Source: Rhodospirillales bacterium (GTDB lineage: Bacteria; Pseudomonadota; Alphaproteobacteria; CACIAM-22H2). Taken from it: a stretch of 54,137 nucleotides of DNA. Location of the stretch: contig JAEUKX010000019.1 of the NCBI GenBank assembly GCA_016794025.1, forward strand, positions 1 through 54,137, given 5' to 3'. The first letter of the stretch is position 1. Each line of letters begins with the position of its first letter. The translations under genes were made by a program, and so were the position numbers. The notes beneath the pieces were generated by a model. It made no database searches. It was not told the DNA's origin and saw only the letters and a list, made by a program, of their open reading frames with translations. This document shows positions 43,101 to 50,970 of the stretch, one piece after another.

Positions 43101-46100
43101 CGACAGCGGCGTTGTCCTCGACTCCGACATCTCGACGGCCGCAGGAAGCATCCTCATCACCGGCAACGTCGCCTCGTGGACCGGGCCCTACGACAGCAAC
43201 ACGCCCAGCTACGGTGCTGCCACGGGCGACTTCAAGGGTGTGACGCTGGGCACGGGCACGTCGATCTACACCGCCGGCGGCGACATCGCGATTGCCGGCA
43301 AGGGCGGCACGACGGGGTTAAACCAGTTCGGCGTCTACATGACCGCGTCGAGCTCGATCTCCACGACCGGGGCCGGCAACATCGTGATCAAGGGCTATGG
43401 CGGCCCGTCCGCGTCCGACAATTTCGGATCGGGCGGATCGCACACGGGCCTCTATTTCAACGGCGCTGCCACCGGCACGGCCGCCGAGATCACCACGGTC
43501 AACGGCAACATCATGCTGGTGGGGACCGGCAACGGCTCCGGCGGGGCGACCGACAACAACGGCGGCGTGGCGCTCCAGTGGGCGAAGGCCCAGTCGACCG
43601 GCACGGGAAGCATCAGCATCACGGGCGTGGCCGGCCCCGGTGCAAGCCCCGGCGTGGTCGTCGCCTGGACCGGATCGGAGGTCTCGACCGTCTCGGGCGA
43701 CATCACGATCACGGGGACCGGCGGCGGCACGCAGGTGACGGGGGCGGGCTTCGTCAGCAAGGGCGTGAGCGTCATCGACGGCATCGTGCGCGCGACCGGT
43801 ACCGGCAACGTCACGCTGATCGGCATCGAGGGCGCCGCGGGCACCGGCCTCGATTTCGGGAACGTGACCACCATCGGCGACGCCTCGATGCTGGGCAATG
43901 TCGGCCTCATCGCCGATTCCATCACGGCGAGCGGAACGCTGTCGATCACGCATGCGCCGGGCTCAGGCGACGTCGCCTTCACGACGCAGAGCTATGTCGC
44001 GACCATCGGCGTCAACGGGGGCGCCGGCGCGCTGCAGATCGATCCGACGCTGCTCGCCGCCGTGTCGAACTTCGATTCGATCTCGATCGGCTCCATCGCC
44101 CAGACCGGCGCCATCGACGTGGCGGCCTGGACGCCGGGCGCGAACCTGAACCTCGTCTCGGGCGCCGGCGGCACGATCTCGTCGGCCGGGCTGACGATGG
44201 GGACGAACGATCTCACGGTCTACAACGGCGGCGCCTTCACGCAGACCGGCGCCATCACGGGATCCGGCCTCGTCTTCTTCCAGGGTGCGGGCGCGGTCAC
44301 GGCGACCAATGCCGGCAACTCCTTCGCGAGCGTGCTCCTCAACAAGTCGGGTGCCGCGGCGACGGCGATCACGACGACGGCGATGCTCGATATCGTCGGC
44401 GCCACGATGGGAAGCGGTGCGCTCGACATCACGGCTTCGGGCGTCTCGCAGACCGGCGCCATCACGACAACGGGCGACGTGAACGTGGACGGCGGCACGG
44501 GCAACATCACGCTCGGGCACGGCGGCAACACGATGACCGGGAACCTGCGCTTCACGACCGTGTCGCTTGGCGATGTGACGCTCGTGAACGCCGCCGCGAC
44601 GAACTTCGGCGGCGGTGCAACGTCGGTTTCCGGAAATCTCGACGTCACCTCGACCGGCGCGATTTCCCAGACCAGCGCGTTGACCGTCGGCGGCACCTCG
44701 ACCTTCACGACCGGCGCCAACACGATCGATCTTTCGGATGTGACGAACGGCTTCACCGGCGCCGTTGCACTGTCCAACTCCGGCGCCAACCTCGTGACGC
44801 TGGCGACTTCCGGCGCGCTTCTCCTCGGTCCGTCCAGCGTGGGAACCGGCCCGCTCGCGATCTCGGCCGGCGGCGCCATCGCGCAGAGCGGTCCGCTTGT
44901 CGCCGGCGGCGATGTGAGTGTCGCGACGACAAGCGGCGACATCGATTTCGGCGTCCAGGTCAACACGATCGGCGGTGCCGTGGACTTCAATACGTCAGGC
45001 AACGCCTGGCTCTACACGAATTCACCGGTCACGCTGGGCGGCAGCATTGTCGGCGGCAACTACATCGTTCTGGCCAACGGCGCGGTCACGCAGACGATTG
45101 GCGAGACGGTCACCGGCTCGTTCCAGCTGACGACGACGGGCAACGTCACGATGAACGCACCCAACAACCAGGCGGGCGACCTTTCGTTCGCGGTGACGGG
45201 CGGCGACGTGACCTATACCGGCATGGGCGCGACGTTCCTCAAGAACGTCAGCGTCACCGGCAACCTGAACGTCGCGGTCGATGCGGGGACCATCGCGCAG
45301 ACCGGCGTCACGCCGCTCAGCGTCGGCGGAACGGGAACCTTCACGACGACGACAAGCGGCGACATCGCGCTGAGCCTCGCGAACACGTTCGGCACGGGGC
45401 TTTCGGCGACCGCCATCGGCAATATCGACCTTACCGGCATCCAGACCGCGACGACCGGCGGCGCCACCCTCGACGCCGGCGGTACGGTCTCCGTCACCAG
45501 TGCCGGTATCACCACGAACAACGCCGCCATCTCGATCACGGCCGACCGCAACATCGCGCTGTCCACCGGATCGATCCAGTCGAACGGCGGCGACATCACG
45601 ATGACCGCCAACGGCACGGGTACCGGCAACTACGTGGGTACGGAACTGCTCTTCTCGACCGTCGATGCGGGCGGGGGCAACATCTCGATCGGCGGCACGG
45701 GCGGCGATTCGAGCAACAGCAACCACGGCATCTGGATCGGCAGCAGCACGACCGTTTCGACCACCGGCAGCGGCACAATCGACCTGACGGGCTTTGGCGG
45801 CACCGGGGCGGGCGGCGGCAATGTCGGCGTGTTCGTCTATGTGGGCTCCGTCCTTGGCGGGACCGGCGCCATCACCGTGACGGGTGTCGGCGGCGGACCG
45901 TCCGGCTCCAATCACGGCGTTGCCGTGCAGCTCGGCGGGTCGATCAACGGCACGGGCGACATCACGCTCGACGGTACGGGTTCGGCGGTCGGCACGGGCA
46001 CGGGCATTCTTGTCGACGGGGCCGGCTCGTTCGTTTCGAGCACGGCGGGCACCCTCACGCTTTCCGGCACGGGCGGCGGTTCGGCTGGTTCGAACGCCGG

Positions 46101-47913
46101 CATCAGCATCGCAAACGGCGGCTACGCGGCCGTCACGACGGGCTGGCTCAATGCGACGGGCGTCGGCGGTGTGGGCGCCAACACGGGCATCGATCTTGCC
46201 AACGGCGGCGGGACAGGCGGGCTCGTGTCGTTCGGCAGCGCGCTCGTTTCGGTCACCGGCATCGGCAACAGCGGCGGCGATGGCATTGCGACATCGGGGA
46301 CGACATCGCTGATCGGCGGCGGTTCGGCGACCGGCGACATCACGATCATGGCCAACCAGCTCACGTCTCTGGGCAGCGTGGCGATCCAGACCGCCGGCAC
46401 GGTCCAGTTCACGGCCGACATGACGTCGACGAATATCGGGATCAACAACAGCGTCGACACCTTCAATCTCGACAGCGTCACGCTGGGTTCCGTCAGTGCC
46501 AGCGGCATCGTCATCGGCAGCGGCGCGCACGCCGCACCGATCACGTTCGGCCCGGATGCGCCCAACAGCTTCACGGTGCCGCTGACGGTCCTCGGCGGTG
46601 CGGGTGCCGACGTGGCGTTCGATGGCGGGCTCAACAGCACGTCGCTTGTCACGGTCTCGACGGGCGGGAACATCACCCAGATCGATCCGATCGCGACGAC
46701 GTCGGCCGCGTCCTTTACGGGCGCCAGCGTCACGCTCGACAATCCGGCCAACACCATGGCCGGCCACATCCTCGTCGACACGACGGGCGGGAACGCGATC
46801 GTCTACAACTCCGGCCCGACGGTCTTCGGCTCCAGCAATATCGCGGGAACGCTGACGGTCGACGTGACCGGCGGCAGCATCAGCCAGGTCGCCGCGATTT
46901 CGGTGTCCGGCACCACGTATGTGACGGGCGACAGCACCATCGACTGGTCGAATGCCGGCAACGTGTTCGGCGGTCCGCTGCACCTCACCAACACGGGCGC
47001 CAACTCGATCTCCGTCGTCGCGAGCGGGGCGCTCGAGCTGGGCGATGTCAGCATGTCGGCGGTGTCCGCGGGCGCATTCTCGGCCGAAGCCACGAACGGC
47101 CTGACGCAGTCGACCGGCGCGCTGCTGACGACCGGCACGGGCGCCACGACGCTGACCGGCGGTGCGGGAAATGTCGATCTTGGCGAGGCGACGAACGCCT
47201 TCGGCAGCACCGTCACGCTTTCCGGCGCCGGCGGCACGATCGTCGGCACGGCCAATGGCGCATCGGGCGCAACGGCCGCCCAGTACGTGAGCTCGACGCT
47301 CGGCACGTTCCTGTTCAACGGCGTGACGATCGATCCGAACACGGTGCCCGCGACGACAACGCAGACGGTCACGAACGAAGTGCAGCAGACGATCACCAAC
47401 GCCGTCTCGTCGTCCGGAAGCGGCGGCAGCTCGGGCACGGGCGCGACGGGAACAACGGCGACCGGCTCGGTGGGCGGCATCTCGCTGGGCGATCTTTCGG
47501 GCGGCGGCGAAACAGGTGGCGGTACCGGCGGCGGCGGAGGGTCGGGCCTTCTCGGCGGCAGCGGCGGCGGCGGTGGCGTGACGATCGTCACGGCCGGTGG
47601 CGATACCGCCGGCGGCGGAACGGGCGGCGGCGGGACCGGCGGTACAGGCGGCGACGGCAGCGGGGACAATACGCCGACCAACACCATCGTGGTCAGCCAG
47701 GACGCCGGCACGGGCGGTGGCGGCACGGGCGGCGGTGCCACGGGCGGCGGCGGCGGCTCGAACACCGTGAACGCGAATCCGGGAAATCCGGAAGGCTCGA
47801 CGCCGCTCGCCGGCAACCTGCTGGGCGTGTCGAACAGCGGCGGCTCGACGTCGCTGGGCCAGACGGGCGGTTCGAGCTACAGCACGGGGCTTCCGCTCAC
47901 CGGCGGGCTCTGA
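40156..47913 (+). CDS. Giant two-partner-secretion adhesin (TpsA, filamentous haemagglutinin type)
   Basis: 2585 residues. ATG 40156 was chosen over GTG 40144. Long Arg-rich extended signal peptide: about 30 basic residues-rich n-region, hydrophobic core 31-45, cleavage after AFAQ near residue 48. Then the TPS/haemagglutination domain (about 49-330), with SFNVGAGSIVRFLQPG, NRVIGSDPSQIFGQI and NPNGIYFGASSRVDVSG (NPNGI at 132-136), needed for recognition by a TpsB outer-membrane pore. The rest is predicted beta-helix of two alternating repeat types, ending in a Gly/Thr/Ser-rich tail from about residue 2418. No autotransporter barrel is present and no TpsB gene lies in the window, so a partner elsewhere is needed. 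Role inferred: secreted surface adhesin or biofilm fibre. Stop-free other frames within it are shadows. Confidence 0.92.
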   Translation: MSDASRAKNRRAQDRRRIRWGRARLRRLGLGWPLAVALGGLAAPAFAQTLPQGGTVVGGSGSIEQLSSTLLQIQQNSQQLAIDWQSFNVGAGSIVRFLQPGADSIALNRVIGSDPSQIFGQIQANGRVVILNPNGIYFGASSRVDVSGLVATTANIRTEDFMAGRLLFDQASANADARVVNEGIVSVADGGFAVLAAAGVANTGRIVAAGGNVVLAGTKTFTIDFHGDGLLSFAATGLVEQAPSGATALVENSGVIEVPGGRVLMTARAARDVLDNVINTTGIVVATSAQMVNGEIVIDGGTAGAVNVAGTLDASGRGAGQTGGTVKVLGETVNLNAGAAIDVAGDAGGGTALVGGNFRGQGPEPNAKIVYMDAAAVIDASTVTSGNGGKVALWADDTASVSGRILARGGTTGGDGGQIETSGKSRISFGDTFAVDTLAPFGKAGTLLIDPTDFVIQTAGGDMTPAVLIGLLAASNVTIDSTSGGGGTTGTIYVNNAIANTAAAARSLTLNAVGDIQISAGISSSIAALDLNLQAGGNVIVGAAVTTLNGNLVTTGYNGAGSAGTFTSSAAIDVGSGNFTLNQTGAVSIGGNVTSTGTVTLNADGAVTQSAAYFSGPASLVIGGTGSVALTDPTNAFGSITLNRTGTSTNVDIVTSISPSLQASTLGTGTFSISGVGFTQAGSIAQDAAGGTVTIDGNAGSVTLSSINTFTGDLVVNGGQITVSAAQNFSRAAPQSATFTAGTTIGTSAAITAIGAGPLNIAFDAGTQLSIWGDVTTNGGTITAWGNAPGGDPNAGSSVANTKGVWIQGATLDAGGANIDIAGRGGNSDYNYGIYVTGTSTVQTAGAGGITMLGRGGAGGTTDLAGIVIDGASVVSTQNGTLSLTGTGTAGTSGFNYGVYVSGSAGDTTVTSTGSGAIVVSGFGGNYANSDSIHFTGATLESTGGGSIQLTGTLPAGASNSVHIASGNFVSTNGAGNIAISGDSGVVLDSDISTAAGSILITGNVASWTGPYDSNTPSYGAATGDFKGVTLGTGTSIYTAGGDIAIAGKGGTTGLNQFGVYMTASSSISTTGAGNIVIKGYGGPSASDNFGSGGSHTGLYFNGAATGTAAEITTVNGNIMLVGTGNGSGGATDNNGGVALQWAKAQSTGTGSISITGVAGPGASPGVVVAWTGSEVSTVSGDITITGTGGGTQVTGAGFVSKGVSVIDGIVRATGTGNVTLIGIEGAAGTGLDFGNVTTIGDASMLGNVGLIADSITASGTLSITHAPGSGDVAFTTQSYVATIGVNGGAGALQIDPTLLAAVSNFDSISIGSIAQTGAIDVAAWTPGANLNLVSGAGGTISSAGLTMGTNDLTVYNGGAFTQTGAITGSGLVFFQGAGAVTATNAGNSFASVLLNKSGAAATAITTTAMLDIVGATMGSGALDITASGVSQTGAITTTGDVNVDGGTGNITLGHGGNTMTGNLRFTTVSLGDVTLVNAAATNFGGGATSVSGNLDVTSTGAISQTSALTVGGTSTFTTGANTIDLSDVTNGFTGAVALSNSGANLVTLATSGALLLGPSSVGTGPLAISAGGAIAQSGPLVAGGDVSVATTSGDIDFGVQVNTIGGAVDFNTSGNAWLYTNSPVTLGGSIVGGNYIVLANGAVTQTIGETVTGSFQLTTTGNVTMNAPNNQAGDLSFAVTGGDVTYTGMGATFLKNVSVTGNLNVAVDAGTIAQTGVTPLSVGGTGTFTTTTSGDIALSLANTFGTGLSATAIGNIDLTGIQTATTGGATLDAGGTVSVTSAGITTNNAAISITADRNIALSTGSIQSNGGDITMTANGTGTGNYVGTELLFSTVDAGGGNISIGGTGGDSSNSNHGIWIGSSTTVSTTGSGTIDLTGFGGTGAGGGNVGVFVYVGSVLGGTGAITVTGVGGGPSGSNHGVAVQLGGSINGTGDITLDGTGSAVGTGTGILVDGAGSFVSSTAGTLTLSGTGGGSAGSNAGISIANGGYAAVTTGWLNATGVGGVGANTGIDLANGGGTGGLVSFGSALVSVTGIGNSGGDGIATSGTTSLIGGGSATGDITIMANQLTSLGSVAIQTAGTVQFTADMTSTNIGINNSVDTFNLDSVTLGSVSASGIVIGSGAHAAPITFGPDAPNSFTVPLTVLGGAGADVAFDGGLNSTSLVTVSTGGNITQIDPIATTSAASFTGASVTLDNPANTMAGHILVDTTGGNAIVYNSGPTVFGSSNIAGTLTVDVTGGSISQVAAISVSGTTYVTGDSTIDWSNAGNVFGGPLHLTNTGANSISVVASGALELGDVSMSAVSAGAFSAEATNGLTQSTGALLTTGTGATTLTGGAGNVDLGEATNAFGSTVTLSGAGGTIVGTANGASGATAAQYVSSTLGTFLFNGVTIDPNTVPATTTQTVTNEVQQTITNAVSSSGSGGSSGTGATGTTATGSVGGISLGDLSGGGETGGGTGGGGGSGLLGGSGGGGGVTIVTAGGDTAGGGTGGGGTGGTGGDGSGDNTPTNTIVVSQDAGTGGGGTGGGATGGGGGSNTVNANPGNPEGSTPLAGNLLGVSNSGGSTSLGQTGGSSYSTGLPLTGGL
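42589..43840 (+). repeat. Coding repeat island B1 in the adhesin (GxGG-GIxV units)
   Basis: Several degenerate units of about 30-45 residues with the pattern ID/ITIxGxGG...NxGIYVxGTSTVxTxGxGxIxLxGxGG. Examples are IDIAGRGGNSDYNYGIYV, IAIAGKGGTTGLNQFGVYM and ITITGTGGGTQVTG. They recur at the DNA level as ACGGGCACGGGC-like runs. Likely beta-helix coils. Confidence 0.55.
45640..46330 (+). repeat. Coding repeat island B2 in the adhesin
   Basis: Second island of the same unit type as 42589-43840: ISIGGTGGDSSNSNHGIWI, IDLTGFGGTGAGGGNVGVFV, ITVTGVGGGPSGSNHGVAV, LTLSGTGGGSAGSNAGISI. Separated from the first by units of a different type (SGALDITASGVSQTGAI, GPLAISAGGAIAQSGPL), so the two families alternate along the protein. 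Confidence 0.55.
47410..47913 (+). repeat. Gly-rich low-complexity C-terminal tail of the adhesin
   Basis: About 165 codons dominated by GGC/GGT/GGA and ACG, encoding runs such as GGGTGGGGGSGLLGG and GTGGGGTGGGATGGGGGSN. No barrel, LPxTG or known anchor domain is visible. Sequence repeats here could shorten or lengthen by slippage. Confidence 0.65.
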
Positions 47914-47922
47914 GCGCGCTTC

Positions 47923-48453
47923 TCAGCGGATGAACTGGTCGACGTAGGATTCGCCAAGTCCGATCGCGGCATAGTGCGCGCGGCATTTGGCGATGCGCGT
48001 GAAGACGTCGTCGTAGCCGGTCGTCTTTCCGTCGGGATCGACATAGATCATCGCGCCGTTGACCTGGAAGAACGTGATCATCTCCTCCACGTGCGGGTCG
48101 ACGACCAGCGTGTGCGTCTCGCCGGGCGCCTCGTAGACATACCCGCCCTCGCGCGCGATCCAGCCGTGCTCGAGATAGCGCCACTCGCCCTTCAGCACGA
48201 AGCCGTGCACGGGCAGCGGATGGCGGTGGCGCGACAGCACGCCCGCCTTGCGCACCCTGAGCAGGTTCATCCAGTAGCCGCCCGAGGCCGAAAGCATCAG
48301 CGGGCGGAACCACACGTTCGACTCGATGGGGACCCAAACGCGCTCATCCGTCGGGACGGCGGGATGGATCACCAGTTCGGGCGGCGATTCCTTGGGCTGC
48401 GGGTGGCGATAGGGAATCCACTTGTCGTCCATCGGGGCCTCGCTTGCCGTCAT
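47923..48453 (-). CDS. Cupin protein, 2,4'-dihydroxyacetophenone dioxygenase family
   Basis: 176 residues from ATG 48453, which overlaps the SDR stop as ATGA (a later ATG at 48432 is also possible). Cupin metal motif VLSRHRHPLPVHGFVLKGEW with HxH and a third His, followed by REGGYVYEAPGETHTLVVDP with the second-motif His. The C-terminus FTRIAKCRAHYAAIGLG and VDQFIR is typical of the DHAP-dioxygenase-like/ChrR cupin group. Members cleave C-C bonds of hydroxyacetophenones with O2, but most relatives have unknown substrates. Fourth and last gene of the overlap-coupled minus-strand operon, so probably a late catabolic step. Confidence 0.82.
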   Translation of the reverse strand: MTASEAPMDDKWIPYRHPQPKESPPELVIHPAVPTDERVWVPIESNVWFRPLMLSASGGYWMNLLRVRKAGVLSRHRHPLPVHGFVLKGEWRYLEHGWIAREGGYVYEAPGETHTLVVDPHVEEMITFFQVNGAMIYVDPDGKTTGYDDVFTRIAKCRAHYAAIGLGESYVDQFIR

Positions 48454-49157
48454 ATGCTGGCGTAGCCGCCGTCGACCGGCAGCGTGGCGCCCGTCACGAA
48501 GGCCGCGTCGGGCGACAGAAGGAATGCGACCGCCCCGCCCAGATCGCCCGGCTTTCCCCACCGGCCCATGGGCGTGCGGCCGAGGATGCCCGCGGAACGC
48601 GCGGGATCCTCGACGAGCGGCTTCGTCAGCGCGGTGTCGATCCAGCCGGGCGCGATCGCGTTGACGCGGATGCCCTCGGCCGCCCAGGCGGCCGCAAGGC
48701 TCTTGGTGAGCTGCACGACGCCGCCCTTCGAGGCCGAATAGCCCGGCACAAACGGCGATCCGAAGATCGACAGCATCGATGCCGTGTTGACGATGGCGCC
48801 CTTCGCGGCAGCGAGCAGCGGCTTCGCCGCAAGGCACATGCGCATCGTGCCCACGAGGTTGACCTCGATCGTGCGCCGGAACCCGTCGATCTCGAACTCA
48901 GCACCCGCGCGCTGGATCGTGCCCGCGCAGTTCACGAGCCCGTCGAGCGTCTCGAGGTCCGCGACAAAGGCCTTCACGGCGGCATCGTCGGTCACGTCCA
49001 GCGGGCGGGCGGAAATCCGCGGATCGGGATAGAAGGCCGCCGCTTCGCGCTCTGTCAGGCCCGTCACCGTCACCCGCCAGCCGAGCCCGGCAAGATGCCG
49101 GGCGATGCCCTCGCCGATGCCGCTTGTGCCGCCGGTGACCAGTGCGTGGCGCGTCAT
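48450..49157 (-). CDS. Short-chain dehydrogenase/reductase
   Basis: 235 residues. N-terminal TGGTSGIGEGIARHL cofactor motif, DVTDDAAVKAF, NCAG in LVNCAGTIQ (Cys for Asn in the usual NNAG), catalytic Ser in VNTASMLS, and YSASKGGV with Tyr and Lys. The C-terminal PVDGGYASI is family-typical. It is similar in layout to SDRs acting on deoxyketo sugars, but specificity is not determinable. Overlaps the kinase stop and the cupin start by ATGA on both sides. Likely the dehydrogenation/reduction step in a small sugar-acid pathway. Confidence 0.9.
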   Translation of the reverse strand: MTRHALVTGGTSGIGEGIARHLAGLGWRVTVTGLTEREAAAFYPDPRISARPLDVTDDAAVKAFVADLETLDGLVNCAGTIQRAGAEFEIDGFRRTIEVNLVGTMRMCLAAKPLLAAAKGAIVNTASMLSIFGSPFVPGYSASKGGVVQLTKSLAAAWAAEGIRVNAIAPGWIDTALTKPLVEDPARSAGILGRTPMGRWGKPGDLGGAVAFLLSPDAAFVTGATLPVDGGYASI

Positions 49158-50083
49158 GCCGCACCCGCCTTCATCGCCGCGCGCACGGCGTCCGCGCGCG
49201 GGATGGGTGCGACGGCGCCGTAGCCCTCGGTCGACAGGGCCGCCGCCACGGCCGCATAGCGCGCGGCATCCTCGGGCGGATCGCCGGCCACGAGCCTGGC
49301 GCAGAAGGCGCCCCCGAACGTGTCGCCGGCCCCCGTCGCGTCGACGGGCTTGCAGGGATGGGGCGCAATGCGCACGCGGCGGTCGGGCAGGGCCAGCAGC
49401 GTGCCCTTGGCGCCCAACTTCAGCGCCACGATCTTCGGGCCTTTCGCAAGGATCATGTCGGCGAGCCTGTCCTCGTCGTTCTCGCCGAACAGCACGGCCA
49501 CGTCGTCGTAGCTGGGCAGGCAGACGGTGCAGAGCGCGATCGCCTCGGCGATCACGGCGCGCGCGCGCGCGACGGGCCAGAGCTTCAGACGCAGGTTCGT
49601 GTCGAACGAGACGGCGACACCGGCCTTGCGCGCGGCTTCCATCGCCGCAAAGCCCGCATCGCAGGCGGAATCCGAGATCGCCAGCGAGATCCCCGAAAGA
49701 TGGAAGAGCTTCGCGCGGCCGATCGCATCAAGCGGCAGGTCGTCGGGCCGATAGCGGCTCGAGGCCGATCCCTGCCGGAAGAACGAGAAATGATGGCCGC
49801 CCTTGTCGTGCGTGACGAAGTAGACGGCCGTGAAGGCCCCCCCATCCTCGCGCACGTGCGTGGCGTCGACACCCTCGGTCTTCCACAGCTCGCGGAACAT
49901 GCGGCCATAGACGTCGGCGCCCAGCGCCGTCACGTAGCCCGCCGACGCGCCCTGACGCGCCGCGGCGATGGCGAAGTTCGACGAATCGCCGCCGAATCCC
50001 TGCAGATAGTCGCGGCTGCCGGCCCCGCCGGTCTGGTTGAACTCGACCATGGGCTCGCCCATGGCCAGGATGTCGCAGCTCAT
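49154..50083 (-). CDS. PfkB-family sugar kinase (2-keto-3-deoxygluconate kinase-like)
   Basis: 309 residues. PfkB N-terminal block LAMGEPMVEFNQTG and GFGGDSSNFAIAAARQGASAG, then AVYFVTHDKGGHHFSFFRQGSASSRY, SFDTNLRLKLWP (typical of KDG kinases), and the C-terminal signature KPVDATGAGDTFGGAF with catalytic base D254. The NFAIAAARQG and DTNLRLKLW elements support the 2-keto-3-deoxygluconate kinase group, giving KDPG with ATP. It overlaps both neighbours by four bases. Cytoplasmic, probable committing step of the operon's sugar-acid pathway. Confidence 0.87.
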   Translation of the reverse strand: MSCDILAMGEPMVEFNQTGGAGSRDYLQGFGGDSSNFAIAAARQGASAGYVTALGADVYGRMFRELWKTEGVDATHVREDGGAFTAVYFVTHDKGGHHFSFFRQGSASSRYRPDDLPLDAIGRAKLFHLSGISLAISDSACDAGFAAMEAARKAGVAVSFDTNLRLKLWPVARARAVIAEAIALCTVCLPSYDDVAVLFGENDEDRLADMILAKGPKIVALKLGAKGTLLALPDRRVRIAPHPCKPVDATGAGDTFGGAFCARLVAGDPPEDAARYAAVAAALSTEGYGAVAPIPRADAVRAAMKAGAA

Positions 50084-50910
50084 GCGCCGGCCGGCATCTT
50101 CACGCGATGCTTCGCCACGGGGATCATCTCGCGTACCTGCGCCACGCGGGCCGGTTCGATGCGCGTGGTGACGATGCCGATCCCGTCCGAGGCGCGCGCG
50201 ACCACGTGGCCCCACGGATCGACGACCATCGAATGGCCGTAGGTCTGCCGCATGCCGTTGCCCGCGCGGAAGCTGCCTGTCTGGCCGGAGGCGCAGAAAT
50301 ACGTCTCGGTCTCGATCGCGCGCGCGCGGCACAGGACCTCCCAGTGGTCCTTGCCGGTCTGCATCGTGAAGGCGGCGGGAAGCGCTATGACCGCCGCCCC
50401 CTTGGCCGCGAGCGCCTGGAACAGGTCGGGGAAGCGCAGGTCGTAGCAGATGGCGCAGCCCACCGTGACGCCTTCGCAGTCGTACGTCACCACGGCATCG
50501 CCCGGCTTGACCGCGGCCGATTCCTTGTACTCCGTGCCGTCCGGCGTCACGACGTCGAACAGGTGGATCTTGCGGTAGCGCGCGATCTCCTTGCCGTCGC
50601 GATCGAAGACCAGCGTCGTGTTGTGGATGCGTTCGTCGCCGTCGATCTTCTCGCTGATCGAGCCGGCGTGGATGAACACGCGGTGCTTTTTCGCCAGATC
50701 CTGCATCATCCGGTAGGTGGGGCCGCCGGGAATGGTCTCGGCCGCAGCGCGCTTCTCCGCCGTCGTGCCGCCGATGAAATCGAACGTCTCGGGCAGCAGG
50801 ATCCAGTCGGGCTTCTCGACCCGCACGGCCTCTTCGATCAGGCGCGTGGCTTCGGCAAGGTTCTTGGCCTTGTCGTCGACCGAGTTCATCTGGATGAGCG
50901 AAACCTTCAT
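50080..50910 (-). CDS. Carbon-nitrogen hydrolase (nitrilase superfamily)
   Basis: 276 residues from ATG 50910, with a strong GGAGGTG ribosome site. Catalytic E41 in LLPETF, K114 in RYRKIHLF, C155 in GCAICYDLRFP; the Glu-Lys-Cys triad is complete. The Nit1/Nit2-like branch (TxDY-less; RKIHLFDV, CYDLRFPDLFQALA) includes deaminated-glutathione amidase and omega-amidase. First gene of the operon followed by kinase, SDR and cupin. Substrate is an amide, nitrile or carbamoyl compound; not specified by sequence. A small GGGGC/GCCCC hairpin lies just upstream (50925-50941). Confidence 0.9.
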   Translation of the reverse strand: MKVSLIQMNSVDDKAKNLAEATRLIEEAVRVEKPDWILLPETFDFIGGTTAEKRAAAETIPGGPTYRMMQDLAKKHRVFIHAGSISEKIDGDERIHNTTLVFDRDGKEIARYRKIHLFDVVTPDGTEYKESAAVKPGDAVVTYDCEGVTVGCAICYDLRFPDLFQALAAKGAAVIALPAAFTMQTGKDHWEVLCRARAIETETYFCASGQTGSFRAGNGMRQTYGHSMVVDPWGHVVARASDGIGIVTTRIEPARVAQVREMIPVAKHRVKMPAGA

Positions 50911-50970
50911 CGGCACCTCCGCGAGGGGCGCAGTATGCCCCATCCCGCGGCAGGATTCACCCGGACGCTG

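Noticed and set aside
45022..46983. Antisense frame of 653 codons over the adhesin repeats
   Set aside because: Low-complexity Arg/Ala/Asp-rich shadow of the repeats.
41500..47300. CRISPR-like or tandem DNA repeats in the 41-47 kb region
   Set aside because: Repeats are degenerate, in-frame and codon-phased with no regular spacers; they are protein repeats of the adhesin.
47909..47925. CTGAG/CTCAG stem after the adhesin as a terminator
   Set aside because: Only a five-base stem with no T-tract; convergent gene follows 9 bases later.
43176..47933. Long overlapping plus-strand open frame (1585 codons) within the adhesin
   Set aside because: The product is Arg/His-rich low complexity with no domain and no signal. 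The main frame has a signal peptide, TPS domain and repeats. Kept only as a compositional curiosity.
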